A program made the position numbers and the translations under genes. A stretch of DNA of 64,000 nucleotides from Clavaria fumosa (Eukaryota > Basidiomycota > Agaricomycetes > Agaricales > Clavariaceae), in contig OX637806.1 in the NCBI GenBank assembly GCA_951802425.1, positions 930,001-994,000 on the forward strand, read 5' to 3'. Numbering within the stretch: position 1 is the stretch's first letter; every line of letters begins with the position of its first letter. The notes below the pieces were generated by a model, which worked only from the letters and a program-made list of their open reading frames with translations, ran no database searches and was not told the origin of the DNA. Shown here one piece after another: positions 43,221 to 56,919 of the stretch.

Positions 43221-45619
43221 CTACCGGACCCTGAGTTTGAGGCCCAGCAACGAGCCAATCTCGAAGCAGACGACGAGGAGCAGTTGGCCGATGAGGTCCA
43301 TGAGCGCGCAATGTATGGGCAAGGCATATACGTCTGGGTCGAGATTCTTGGACCAGAGGTAATAGGTGAACCACCGAGCGAAACAGAGCGACACGATGAC
43401 CTGCAGGAGACACGTCACAAACACAGATAAGCAAAACACAGTCATCACACGCTGCCAAGGTCTAGTTTCTACACTCACGACGCAGCAGAAGGCGACCACC
43501 GTCATGGCAACAAACGCGATTGGCAAGCGCAGCCAGCCGAGAGCGCGGAGGATGGCGAGGAAGATGATTTCCACAGGAATCGCCACCAGCAGAAGGGTGG
43601 CCATGACCAGCCGCTGGCTGGGCTCTTTTACGCGTGGTGGTGGTATGGGAATCGAAGTACGTGAACGTGAACGCGTGTGGGAGGGCCGCGCAAGGGCCGC
43701 TGCATGAAGGGAGGTCGAGAGACGCGAAACGAGCACGGCTCCAACGCTTCCCGGAAGACCTTATTCCCAGAATGTCAGGACCAAGTTTTCGTGGGCGAAC
43801 CCATCACATGCGAAAAACAAAGAAAAAACTGTTTGGGGAAAGGAAAATGACACTGACCACAGATTGCAACTGCCAACAGGCCGTAACCATCATACCGGTT
43901 CACGAAGAGATCGAGCACAATTCCTGTTCCGCATTCGATGGTCATGGAGATGAACAGAGGCGTCCAACCCTGGGTCATGAGTGGGCGCACGCTAGGAATT
44001 TGATAGGTGGCAATCCCACAGAGAACAGAGGAAATAAGGATGAGTAGAATTACGACAACGAGTACGGGCTTTCCGAGGAAACCGATGAGGACGGTAGAGA
44101 CAGCGCCGAGTAGAGAAAGGGTAAAAAGATCGCCAAGGCAAGAGGCGACCGGTGGGGCGATGTTATCTGGATCGAACAAGTTTGCATAGTGAGCAGAACG
44201 AACCACCTTGAAGATAGGATTGCGAAGACTTGCCGGGATCCCGTTTGAAACGCCGACAGAGGACGATCAACGTGCACATGAATGCGCCCAACGTTAGACT
44301 TGATAGACAGGCTGCAGTCATCGCACACGACACCACTACGATGATTCTGTCAAGGCGATCAGCTGATGCTGAAGCGGGACACAATAATTCAAATGCGTAC
44401 TCGGATAGTCCAGAGTTCCGACGACCATCGAGAGGGAGAATAGGTCGTGGGCGTCTTTTGAGATATTTTGGTGGCGACAATTGACGAGCGACATGTGTCT
44501 CTAAGCCAAGCAAAGAACTGTGTCTCACGGAGACGCTCCGGACTTCGGCCGCAGACTGCGTTCTCGGCACGATGAATCCGAGCAGGAAGGAGACGCATGC
44601 TGCAACAAACGAGACGACGGCCGCTTGCACTTGGAGGAGGGTCATGTTGCCGGAGATCAATTCCCATCGCACTTGGGGTATATCCAACTCGCCCACGTTC
44701 GCAGCCGTACCCAGTCGTGCCGAGAGGTTCATCTGGATGTTGCCTAACAAGTTGAGTACCACCGGAAGTATGATGATGAGCTCGTCCACTCTTTTCATGG
44801 CACGCCATTTCTATCCCGCTGTCAATAAAGTCATGCAAGACAGAGTCTGACACGCACAGACACGTGATCTAATAGTTCTCCAGTAAATAACATGCCAACT
44901 GTCGTGAGAAGCAGCGTGGGCGCACACTGAACGTTTCGTCAGCGTAAGGTCAGATTAGCAGTAGTGATGAAGTACCTCCAACACGATATCCTTAACTTGT
45001 GGCCAGTGAGATTTCCTGACAACAAACCCGTCTGATGGCCATAGAGGCAGCAAGCTTTGTCTGCCTTCATCACCGTCTTCGTCGCCCAAATTCTCATCGT
45101 CACCGTAGTCATTATGTCGTGCGGCAAGTGGGGTAACAGAGATGTCATCGAGATTAGCCATTTCTATGTCGGATTCCGAGCTGGTACTGGAGAGGGATGC
45201 CGAAGACGAGGCAAAACCGGTACGCCCGTTGATGACTTGCGTTACGAAACCGCTCAAACATTGCACCAAAGAATTAGAAAATGGGGAGACGTACGTTTGT
45301 CCTTCGCGTCCAAGGTCTCCAGCGGGCTCTGCACGTCGAAGCTGGACATCGCAGGGTAAGATGGAACAGGGTCTAACTTTGAATCGACGTGGGGTACTAA
45401 AGAAGGGAATGGATGGCCGAAGTCACTATCAGCCATTTCGGTTAGCGTACGGGCATTGGCGGCGAGAGGAACGTGGTCTGGGATTGGCGGTTCAAGCGTG
45501 GGCATCCAAGGGGCTCTCGTAGCCCCCATCACTGGTGATAAAGGGACCAGTGGAGCAGACGCATCTGCCTCGAGAGTGTTACCGCCGCCGTTCGGGGGTT
45601 CATCAGGCTGAAAGTCCAT
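43221..45619 (-). CDS. SLC41/MgtE-family divalent cation (Mg2+) transporter
   Basis: The gene is spliced and on the minus strand; ATG at 45619 (MDFQPDEPPNGG). A long polar N-terminus with an acidic segment precedes the membrane part, which starts with APTLLLTTVGMLFTGELLDH. The first MgtE repeat carries NLLGNIQMNLSARLGTAAN. The second has APPVASCLGDLFTLSLLG, FLGKPVLVVVILL, and near the end DPDVYALPIHCALMDLIGQ. About ten hydrophobic segments are visible across the exons. These conserved polar positions in the two repeats are the cation-path signatures of SLC41A proteins, which move Mg2+ across plasma or organelle membranes. The last exon ends KLRVR then TAG at 43221. The exon border after the first exon (near 45270) was not resolved with confidence. 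Confidence 0.85.
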
Positions 45620-45901
45620 GTTGGCAGATGACAAGGAGATTCTAGGAAATGTTCGCCAAATTTGGAAAGTGGCGCAGCAGGCAAGCCTTGGCCCTTAAGC
45701 ACGTCTTAGTCTACACAATTCTCACAGAATCCCAATGAGCAAAGAAGGTTAGTTGATACAAGAAATGTAGCAGACCCTCGTAGTCTCTAATGACAGTCAG
45801 GAGGGTATACAGAGGGGGGCCTAACTGAGGCCTATTCTACCAAGCGTCTTCTAATTTTCGCATCTAGACTTCACCATGGTGGACAAGATATTTAAAGGCT
45901 T

Positions 45902-47079
45902 CTACGAAGCCGTCGCAGGACCACGACCTGCGCGCTCAAGAGCACCGTCGAGAAGCTCGTAAGCCGGCCTATAACGATTTAGATTAGCTGAGCCCTCATA
46001 ATGATTGCCATTCATCATGGGCGGGTGTTTATTCAGCGCGGAAGCACCAGGGCCCTCCGGATCAGGGCCTAACTCTGGATCACCAGTCTTCCCGGGGGAT
46101 TGATCGGGCGTGGTGCGGAGGAGTAGGGCGGGGTTCGGGAAGGTATTGTATGTCGAACCGAGGGACGTGTATCTGAGCGGCAATGAAGTTGCGATCATTG
46201 AAAGCGGGGAATAAGGGACTGACCCTTCATCGTAGAGAGAGCAATACGGGACATTAAGCTTTTGCAGAAAGGCCCACACGTCCGTATACGACCAGTTGAT
46301 GATCGGATGGATACGCTCGAATTGCGGCCAGTGAGAGTCTGTCATGTTTCGGAACGAGAGATTGGCTAGACCGTTGAAATGAGCCGGGAGGAGTGTGTGG
46401 TTACGAGTAACGTAAAGGCTCACCTCCATTGGGATCAGTCCTTCGTGTGCCAACCAGTATGGCGGTGACATTTGGGAACTTTTGCTGGTACAGCTCCAGC
46501 CCAAACCGCATCCCTGCCCCACCTTTGGATGTGCCAACCGCCTTTGCCGGTGGAAGCATTGCCGACCCCGCGTAGTTCCCCACGTCCAACATCGACGCGG
46601 TTGGGGTGACAACGCTTTCCACCGGTAAGGCTCTTGCGGCCGGTGGCGGAACGCAATGGAACAAATCGAGGTTGTAACGCTTGATGCAAGTCTGGATGAA
46701 CAATTCTAATTCTTGAAATGGAGAAGGAACGGGAATGTAGACGGCTTGAACGGGAGTAGAGGAGGAGGGGCTGCGGCGGACGAGAGCACTGGTGAATAGA
46801 TGCAGCAGTGCGGTGCCTGCGAGGGTATGTTCTCATGTTCGGCAGGACTGGGAGAATCATACGCACAATCTTTGCCGCCGTTAAAACTGATAGAAACATG
46901 TTGCGACCTTAACACATGGCATGTCAGAAACGGTGTGGCAACTTGCTGAACTCGACATACCCATGGGTATCCAACGCATGGTCAATCACATCTAGAGCTT
47001 CTTTGACGTGGTTAGCGAGTGGGTCAGTCGATTGCGCCAGCGCATACACCGCGTTTGCGGTCGCACTGTCTATTCCCAT
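45902..47079 (-). CDS. FAD1: FAD synthase (FMN adenylyltransferase), PAPS-reductase fold
   Basis: It makes FAD from FMN and ATP in the cytosol. On the minus strand the start [16 protein letters not shown] (ATG at 47079) leads through an intron to [14 protein letters not shown], the PP-loop that binds ATP, and across a second intron to [15 protein letters not shown]. Then come [26 protein letters not shown], and after another intron [20 protein letters not shown] and [14 protein letters not shown] last intron joins CSLYDEG to [17 protein letters not shown], the conserved C-terminal signature. All four introns are GT-AG and in phase. The end ([14 protein letters not shown]) matches the usual fungal length of about 300 residues. 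It is next to, and on the same strand as, the SLC41 gene. Confidence 0.92.
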
Positions 47080-50262
<3,183 letters not shown>

Positions 50263-50560
50263 ATGGCTCCACAGATGAGCTTAATTTTGGCTCAGAGAAC
50301 TCCAGATTAATAGACAGTTTTGCCAATTCCTTGTGCCTAAGACGTCCTGGACGCTTGATATTAGAGAAGTCAAGCAACCCATTTCAGTCGACATCAAAGA
50401 GCTTCCGAACGTGGAATAAGTATGAGTCCCATTGAGTTGCATAATGCTAATGCCAGTCCCAACAAGGTAGAAGCGCTGATCTAATTGTACTAGGGATGCA
50501 TTCACGGAGAAAGAGAACCGATAGAGCTTGCGAGACGCATTTTGAGGCTCTGCCTCAAGA

Positions 50561-52035
50561 TCAATTCTGATCTTCAACCAGGTTTTCTGCTGATTTCAAG
50601 TCCGCCGCGACCATCTCCCTGACGAGCGAGTCGAAGTTCACCTTGCGTTTCCAGCCTAAAACCTTCTCCGCTTTAGCGGGGTTGCCGAGAAGGAGGCTGG
50701 CAGGTTGATGATGAGAAGGGATTCGGTGGAACGCTGGAAAAGATGGGCACACTCACTCGACTTCTGCTGGCCGGAAGTACCTGGGGTCCACTTTCACCAA
50801 GACTTTGCCCGATTTGGCGTCAACCCCTTCCTCTTCCGTGCCATTCCCTTGCCAGCTGCCGACGAAGAAAGCAAATTTGGTGAGGGGATGTGATAAAGGA
50901 TTAAAAGGGCAACACACCGAATCTCGACGTTGAGCGTAGAGAAAGCTTTCTCGACGAATTCACGCACGGCGTGAGTCTCTCCTGTTGCGAGAACAAAGTC
51001 ATCCGGGGTGGGTTGCTGCAGCATGAGCCACATCCCTTCAACGTAGTCTCGCGCTGTGAAAAACTTTGAGCCACGGGAAGGGCTCGGAACAGACATGGGA
51101 TAAGGAAGAAATGAGAAGTACCATGGCCCCAATCACGCTGCGCGTCAATGTTTCCCAGATACAAGCACGACTGTTTTCCCAGAGTAATATCGGCCACCGC
51201 GCGCGAGATCTTCCTTGTGACGAAAGTTCTGCCTCGCCTCGGACTCTCGTGATTGAACAAGATGCCGTTGCACGCATACATGCCGTATGCCTCCCTGTAA
51301 TTCACCGTGATCCAGTACGCATAGAGCTTGGCCACGCCGTACGGCGACCGGGGGTAGAAGGGCGTGGTCTCGCTCTGCGGGGTCTCGACGACTTTGCCGT
51401 AGAGCTCGGACGTGGACGCCTGGTAGAAGCGCACGTGCTTCTCGAGGCCACAAGTACGTATCGCGTCGAGCAGGCGGAGGGTGCCCAGCCCGTCAACGTC
51501 ACCCGTATACTCGGCCATCTCGAACGAGACCTTGACGTGCGACTGCGCGCCCAGGTTGTAGATCTCCGTCGGCTGCACCTGCGCGATGATGTAGACAAGG
51601 TTGGTGCTGTCGCTGAGGTCGCCGTAGTGTAGCTTGAACTTGCTCGGACCTGTTACGTGCAGCTTGTAGCAAAGCTTGGAGGCGGGGGAGACGATACGTA
51701 CGCTCATGCTGATCTTCGTACAGATGATACAAGCGCCCGGTGTTGAAGCTCGACGAGCGACGAATGATCCCGTGTACCTGGTAGCCTTTGGACAGGAGGA
51801 ATTCCGTTCTTCACACTCAAATCAGACTGTGGACCATATGGTTGATACCGATTCGCTCACAGATAGGACCCGTCTTGTCCCGTGATACCTACAACCATGC
51901 AATTTGATCAGTGATGCCAACAGGGGTTTGGACGAGCCAAGAAGACAAACCAGAAATAAGGGCAACTTTGCGCTTGCGATACTCCTCGGCCGATAGGTTG
52001 AGGTTGGTGAAAGGCTTCATGATTTCAGGAGACAT
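50561..52035 (-). CDS. GDP-mannose 4,6-dehydratase
   Basis: It catalyses the first step from GDP-mannose towards GDP-L-fucose. On the minus strand ATG at 52035 gives [20 protein letters not shown] then KVALISG, and after an intron ITGQDGSYL, the NADP-binding loop. Next come [60 protein letters not shown] and [13 protein letters not shown]. The catalytic [15 protein letters not shown] follows, with Y-x3-K, then [20 protein letters not shown]. The last exons encode [13 protein letters not shown] and [20 protein letters not shown]. All family motifs are present and the frame is kept. With its convergent neighbour it completes the pathway. Confidence 0.95.
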
Positions 52036-52276
52036 GGTAGAGGGCAGGAAAGAGATAATGTAGGCACGCTGTGAAGGGTCGTGGGCTTGAACCCCAATAT
52101 TGATCGCGTGATCAGGCGAGGGCGTAAGTTGGGGGAGGGGAGAATGCTTAACGGCGGCGTAAAATACACTTCAACTACCCTACATACGATGTTGTCCAGT
52201 CCTTCCAGTCCAATCCATTGGAGGAGGCGGTTGGGCTGTGGCTCTACGATGGGGCCACTGGCACCTCCCTCTCCCG

Positions 52277-53184
52277 TCACTCGGCGCTCTTCCCAATATC
52301 CTCGCGCTCTTCACCCGAATCATGCAGAAGACTCTCGTCGCTTTCACCCTCATGTTTTACGACGACGGCAGATTCCTCCGAGCTTCCCGCACCTTTATTC
52401 CGTTCGTCGGTCCGCGCCCTGTCTTTCTGCCGTTGGCTTGGCACACCCTTCTCTCCCGGGCCAAATGCCCAGCTCCTGATTTCATCAACCCACTTTGCCA
52501 GACCGGTTATCCCACTCTCTGTGCGTAAAAGAGCGACAAGGCGTGCTACGAGATATACGGAGATAGTCATAGACGTGAGACACGTGGCGAGCGCAAGGGC
52601 GCCTATGAGCGTCCCTAGAAGGAGAGAGACTGGCAATAGGAGGTCAATATAGGATACAAGAAGTCTGACTTGAGTTTCCACGCACCCAGGATTATCTCCA
52701 TGAGTACAATGACGGCCAAGGCACAAGAGAAAGCAAAGAAGAGAACAGAGAAGACGACGAAGAGCGAGGAGCATCTACGAAAATTCCTCCTTGTCAAACA
52801 CGTCAAGCCAGACCACAGCGACTCATTCACATGAATGTGATAAGCGGTAGCAAGCTCAGTACACCAAGTATTGCGACGAATGTCTGCAGGTCAAAGGTCA
52901 GACGAGGGACCCGAATTCGTCAAAGCGCTAAGGTACTCACAGAAAAGACGGGTCGAGTCTGAAACGATCCCCTGCTGTACTCCAAGGTGGGTTTCCCATA
53001 GGTACGCTCCAGTCTTCATCGTCGATTGGTGGTCAGCAGTCATCCAATTGGGCGGCCACGACTCACCGGTCGGAGCACTGCCGGACCACGGCAGCACTCT
53101 TGTCAAAGTACGACGCGAGGTCACCGTTGTTCCGTAAACCCATCGTATGGGTCCGTAAACCAGCGCGGTGTTACAAGCATACAA
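52277..53184 (-). CDS. Hypothetical integral membrane protein
   Basis: Spliced minus-strand gene, borders approximate. An exon near 52830-52890 encodes TFVAILGVLSLLPLITFM. Near 52690-52790 is a long hydrophobic helix (SSLFVVFSVLFFAFSCALAV), and about 52530-52640 a further one (LLPVSLLLGTLIGALALATC). A charged C-terminal tail rich in Glu, Ser and Lys ends at 52277. At least three membrane helices are thus visible. I do not recognise the family. The N-terminal exon up to 53184 is uncertain because the splice phase does not close cleanly. Confidence 0.45.
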
Positions 53185-53415
53185 ATGCCTTGGCTGAACG
53201 AAATTTGTTGTGACGTGTTTGCATATTCCCTCCCATCTTATCTTATCAGTGACTGACCCCTTCCTTCACAACACCGACGCAGGAACTGTCCTTAAAACAC
53301 AAATGCGCTCGTCGCAGTGCATTCCCCCTCACGCCTTCGCCGTTCAATTTTTTTTGCGATTACGGCACGCACGCCCTTTCAACCGGTATCCTCTCCCCTG
53401 TTCTCAACAACTGCC

Positions 53416-54441
53416 ATGAGAAATTATCCTCTTGTGTTGCTTGCTTTAATCATCGCCGCCACCTCGATTCCTTTCAACGTGAAGTCTGCCGGCAATGATG
53501 CCCGCCGCGAGCTCATTGCAGTGCACCGCGCCGTTGATACCATTGCCAATGGGGCAGAACAAATCGCATTTTGCGGCGTAAAATTACGCCCGCCGCTCAC
53601 ACCTTTGCAAAGCCAATCACCGTCCACCGCGATCGCATCGATTACGAAAATTCCGTCATGGACGTTGGTAACGACGTACTGGAGTTATACTACTGAAACA
53701 TTACTAGAATACGATACACAAGTCATTCCATCCACACCGTCGACCGCACAAGTCATACCACACACACCGTCGACCACGCGAGCCACACCATCTGACACAG
53801 AGATCATACAAGCTCCATTGGCAGATGACACACAAATCATACGTGCCACATTGTACGATCCTCGCGCCAGCGCCCCTACAAACTTTCCCCCTAACACAAA
53901 TTGGCACTATGGTTTGGGTATCTATCTTTGTTCGTCCGTCGTGCTCGTGTTTCTTATTTAAGAGGACATAGGCACGTATTATCAACCTAATGGCGGTTTC
54001 GGTTCTTGCGAAATCCCCCTCCAGAATTCGGACTTCGTGTGTGCCATCCGTCAGGATATTATGGATGCGGCGCCGTAAGTCTTCGCCTTATATGACGTCG
54101 AGCCCATAGTTGATCATTACCCATTGAAGCCGAGCCTCCGGTGGAACCCATAGCTCTCTTTGCGGAATGAAAATTGAAGTTGGCGGTACGTCAATCTGGT
54201 TTTCGGGGTATTTCCATTGTCCCTTTCAAACGATGATTCTGCTTGTAGAGCCAGGGAAGCACACTATTTTAGTCACCGTTATGGATTCGTGTCCTTCTTG
54301 TACAGATCTCTAGTAAGTTCTCTGTTTACTTGTTGATTTCCCTGCCCTCAGAGTCGCACAGCGCCGTTGATCTAGCGGAGGGAGCTTATCGCAGCCTCGC
54401 CGAGCTAGGAGCTATGCCAATACGTTGGAGATGGGTTTTAT
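53416..54441 (+). CDS. Expansin/RlpA-like double-psi beta-barrel secreted protein, last junction broken
   Basis: ATG at 53416 gives a signal peptide (MRNYPLVLLALIIAATS). A Thr/Ser/Pro-rich spacer with short repeats of the type PSTAQVIPHTPSTTR follows. An intron then leads to the barrel: EDIGTYYQPNGGFGSCEI, NSDFVCAIRQDIMDAAP, SLCGMKIEVGE, PGKHTILVTVMDSCPSCTD, and VDLAEGAYRSLAELGAMPIR near the C-terminus. Conserved cysteines and the DSCPSC motif are those of fungal expansin-like and cerato-platanin-type barrels, which act in the cell wall. Between CTD and the last exon (about 54310-54356) the obvious GTAAGT...CAG intron leaves a stop codon or wrong phase, so either splicing is unusual or the gene is damaged. 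Confidence 0.6.
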
Positions 54442-54687
54442 AAACTTTTTGAGGAGACGGGTTTCCCTCCTGACTCCACCTCTTCCGATGCAAGAGGGAG
54501 GCTCCTACTATCTGCATAACTATTTAATGTCGATGGGCGGGTATCTGTGACCTTTGCCGTTTGATTTTATTTCAACAATAATCAGGGTAAAAATTGCGAA
54601 AATAATACTTCGTGTGCAAATGCAGAATGAGTCACATGGGTGTTCCTCCAACTTGCTTACAACCTCTTTTCTTTCCACCGACCCAAT

Positions 54688-56450
54688 ATGAGCCGCAAAC
54701 TAAACGGGATTGAGCAGCGCATGCATCAGGCTGCACTCACTAGCGTAGACCAGGTGCGTCAAACATTGCAACTTCTCCCAACAGCGCCTTTTCAATTTGG
54801 TGACGCGAAGACCGGCAGACAATCCCGCTGAAGGAGCTGGAGGAGCTCGTGCCGGACGTCGCAGGCCGCAATGCCGCCCTCAATTTCTTGTTGGGCACGG
54901 TGAGTGACGGAGGCTCCTAGTCGTGCATGGCGCCTGATTTGCTTGCTAGGGTCTACTCAAGGCGAAGACGAATGCGAAAGGTGCCGTCGTCGCCCTTCGT
55001 GCGGTCTTGAAGCAAGAATTGGATGTGTACGTGTGCTTTCGCGTTTGTGTGCCACAGGTTTGTTTTATGTGCCATTTGTTCAGGAAGAAGGAACTCAGTG
55101 GAGAGGAATCTATGGTGTTGAGCTACATCCAAGCCGCCGACAATGAAGGCACGGTTCTCCTTGTTCTGTTCTACCTGTGCGGAGGCGCTCATTCTCTTTC
55201 AAGGCATTTGGACTAAACATCTGAAAGCCAAGACCGAGCTGCACCAGACTGTCATCGACCGCATTCTAAAATCCCTCCTCCAGAAGTCTCACATCAAAGT
55301 AGTAAAATCCGTAAAAGTAACCAGCGTCACTAGGAATCATGTTGTTGCTCAAACATTTTTTTCAAAGCATCCTACCCGCAAGATTTACATGCTCGCGCAC
55401 CTTGCGCCTTCTGTGGAAATGACCGGCGGACCCTGGTTTACTGACAACGAACTAGATACCGAGTTCATCAAGATGCTTCTAGAAGCTTGCGCGCATTTTA
55501 TACGGGAGAGGGTGCGTTTGAACTGCACGCCTCTGAATCTCAGCAATCATATATGACTATCTCGCATAGTCGTTCCCAAAGCATTCTTCGCCTCCCACGT
55601 CGTCTCATTCTCAGCCGTTGTATCCTCCCTCGCGTCCCCCGTCGTACCCAACTGCGCGACATGTTCAGTCGTTCTTGTCCCAATCTAAGATAACAGACAC
55701 GCAACTGAGCATCGAGCATGTCGAGATGCTGTGCGCTGTGCTTGTCCTAGACGGACTAGTTGAGCGGGTGAAATCGATTCGCATTCATAGGGGAAGGCGA
55801 GCTGATGACACGCATATACGTAGGTCCCTGTGTTTGCGGCTGGGGGTCTCCCATTGTGGGATGGAGATGACGATGATGCGGAAAGCCGCGTGCAAAAAGA
55901 TGCTGACGACCGGCGAAGGAGGCGCACAAAACGGCGGCGTCACTCGTCCGTCGATTCTTTGCGCCTTGACAACGAGTCCGCTTCCGACTCGGAGGAGAGT
56001 GGCGCAAAAAAGGGGAAGGGGAAGGAAAAGAAGGGACGCAAGGGCCCGCGAAAGGGGGTGGAAGGCAGTGAGAAGAAGCGGGTCAAGAAGCGGAAAGTGG
56101 ATGACAGCGAAGGACAGGACAGCGGGGATGACGACGAGCGAGAGGAAACGAGGCACAAGAAGATGAGACAGAAAATGGACAGTGCCTCATCAGGGTCGGA
56201 GCAGTCGGGCACGGAAGAAGCTTCATCCAGGCGGCTGAACGCCGCCATTGCCGGTGAGGCTGGGGCAGGCAGTGCATATGGCTATCGCGCTATCAGACAA
56301 GAAGAACCTTCGTCTGTGCTTGGCTGGTCACAGGCGCCCTGTTCGCGCTGTCCGGTCTTTGACTTCTGCAAGGACGGTGGGCCGGTCAATCCCCGGGAGT
56401 GCATATATTTTGACGGAATGGAAGTAGCGGCGACTGCGATTGAAGAATGA
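54688..56450 (+). CDS. RPC34: DNA-directed RNA polymerase III subunit RPC6 (RPC34)
   Basis: It is the winged-helix subunit of Pol III that contacts TFIIIB and opens the promoter. ATG at 54688 gives MSRKLNGIEQRMHQAALTS. Later exons read ELVPDVAGRNAALNFLLGTG and LLKAKTNAKGAVVALRAVL, the first winged helix, then GIWTKHLKAKTELHQTVIDR and ILKSLLQKSHIKVVKSVKHP with RKIYMLAHLAPSVEMTGGPW, the second, and YPTARHVQSFLSQSKITDTQ in the third. The last exon starts around 55815 and holds about 130 residues of Lys/Arg/Glu/Asp/Ser before the C-terminal iron-sulphur motif PCSRCPVFDFCKDGGPVNP with RECIYF. Introns are GT-AG. The charged insert is much longer than in yeast or human RPC34. Confidence 0.9.
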
Positions 56451-56919
56451 ACTAGTCTGCAACAAAAATCACCGTCTGTCACGTGATCGTTGCGGTGTCA
56501 GTAATTGCTAAGGATCGTCCCTGTCTCATTTGGTTGGCGCGGTGATGGCCAACATGGCCAACATGTCAGCGAGAAGGCAACGGCGTTAGCGTTCACTGTT
56601 GCGGTGGCGCTGCGGTGCTTACGAGTGATGTATGTGTCTAAGTAGACGCCTTAGTAAGACTTGCAGTTGCGAGATAACAAGATTGGTGAAATTGTATGAA
56701 CGGTCCACGAAGCAGTCGACGAGCTGGAGGCGACGAGTATACCATATCGTGTAAAAAGGATAGATAGATAGAGAGGAGTGTAACCGTCGTTGCCGCGGAG
56801 AAGTCGAAATTTGGATAGCTGTGGTTGAACCTTGTTCCCACGGGGGAAGCCGTCGTCATTTGCACGGTTCGAGACACAACCACCCACCCGCCACGCTTTC
56901 CCCGCCCGTTCACAATTCC
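56451..56919. promoter_or_regulatory. RPC34 3' end and glucan synthase promoter region
   Basis: This 470-bp spacer lies between two genes transcribed in the same direction. A short GGCCAACAT tandem repeat is seen at about 56545-56560. No TATA box stands out and no gene is visible. Confidence 0.4.

Noticed and set aside
50281..50577. 98-codon minus frame between the two fucose-pathway genes
   Set aside because: It overlaps the 3' ends of the convergent genes and has no recognisable feature.
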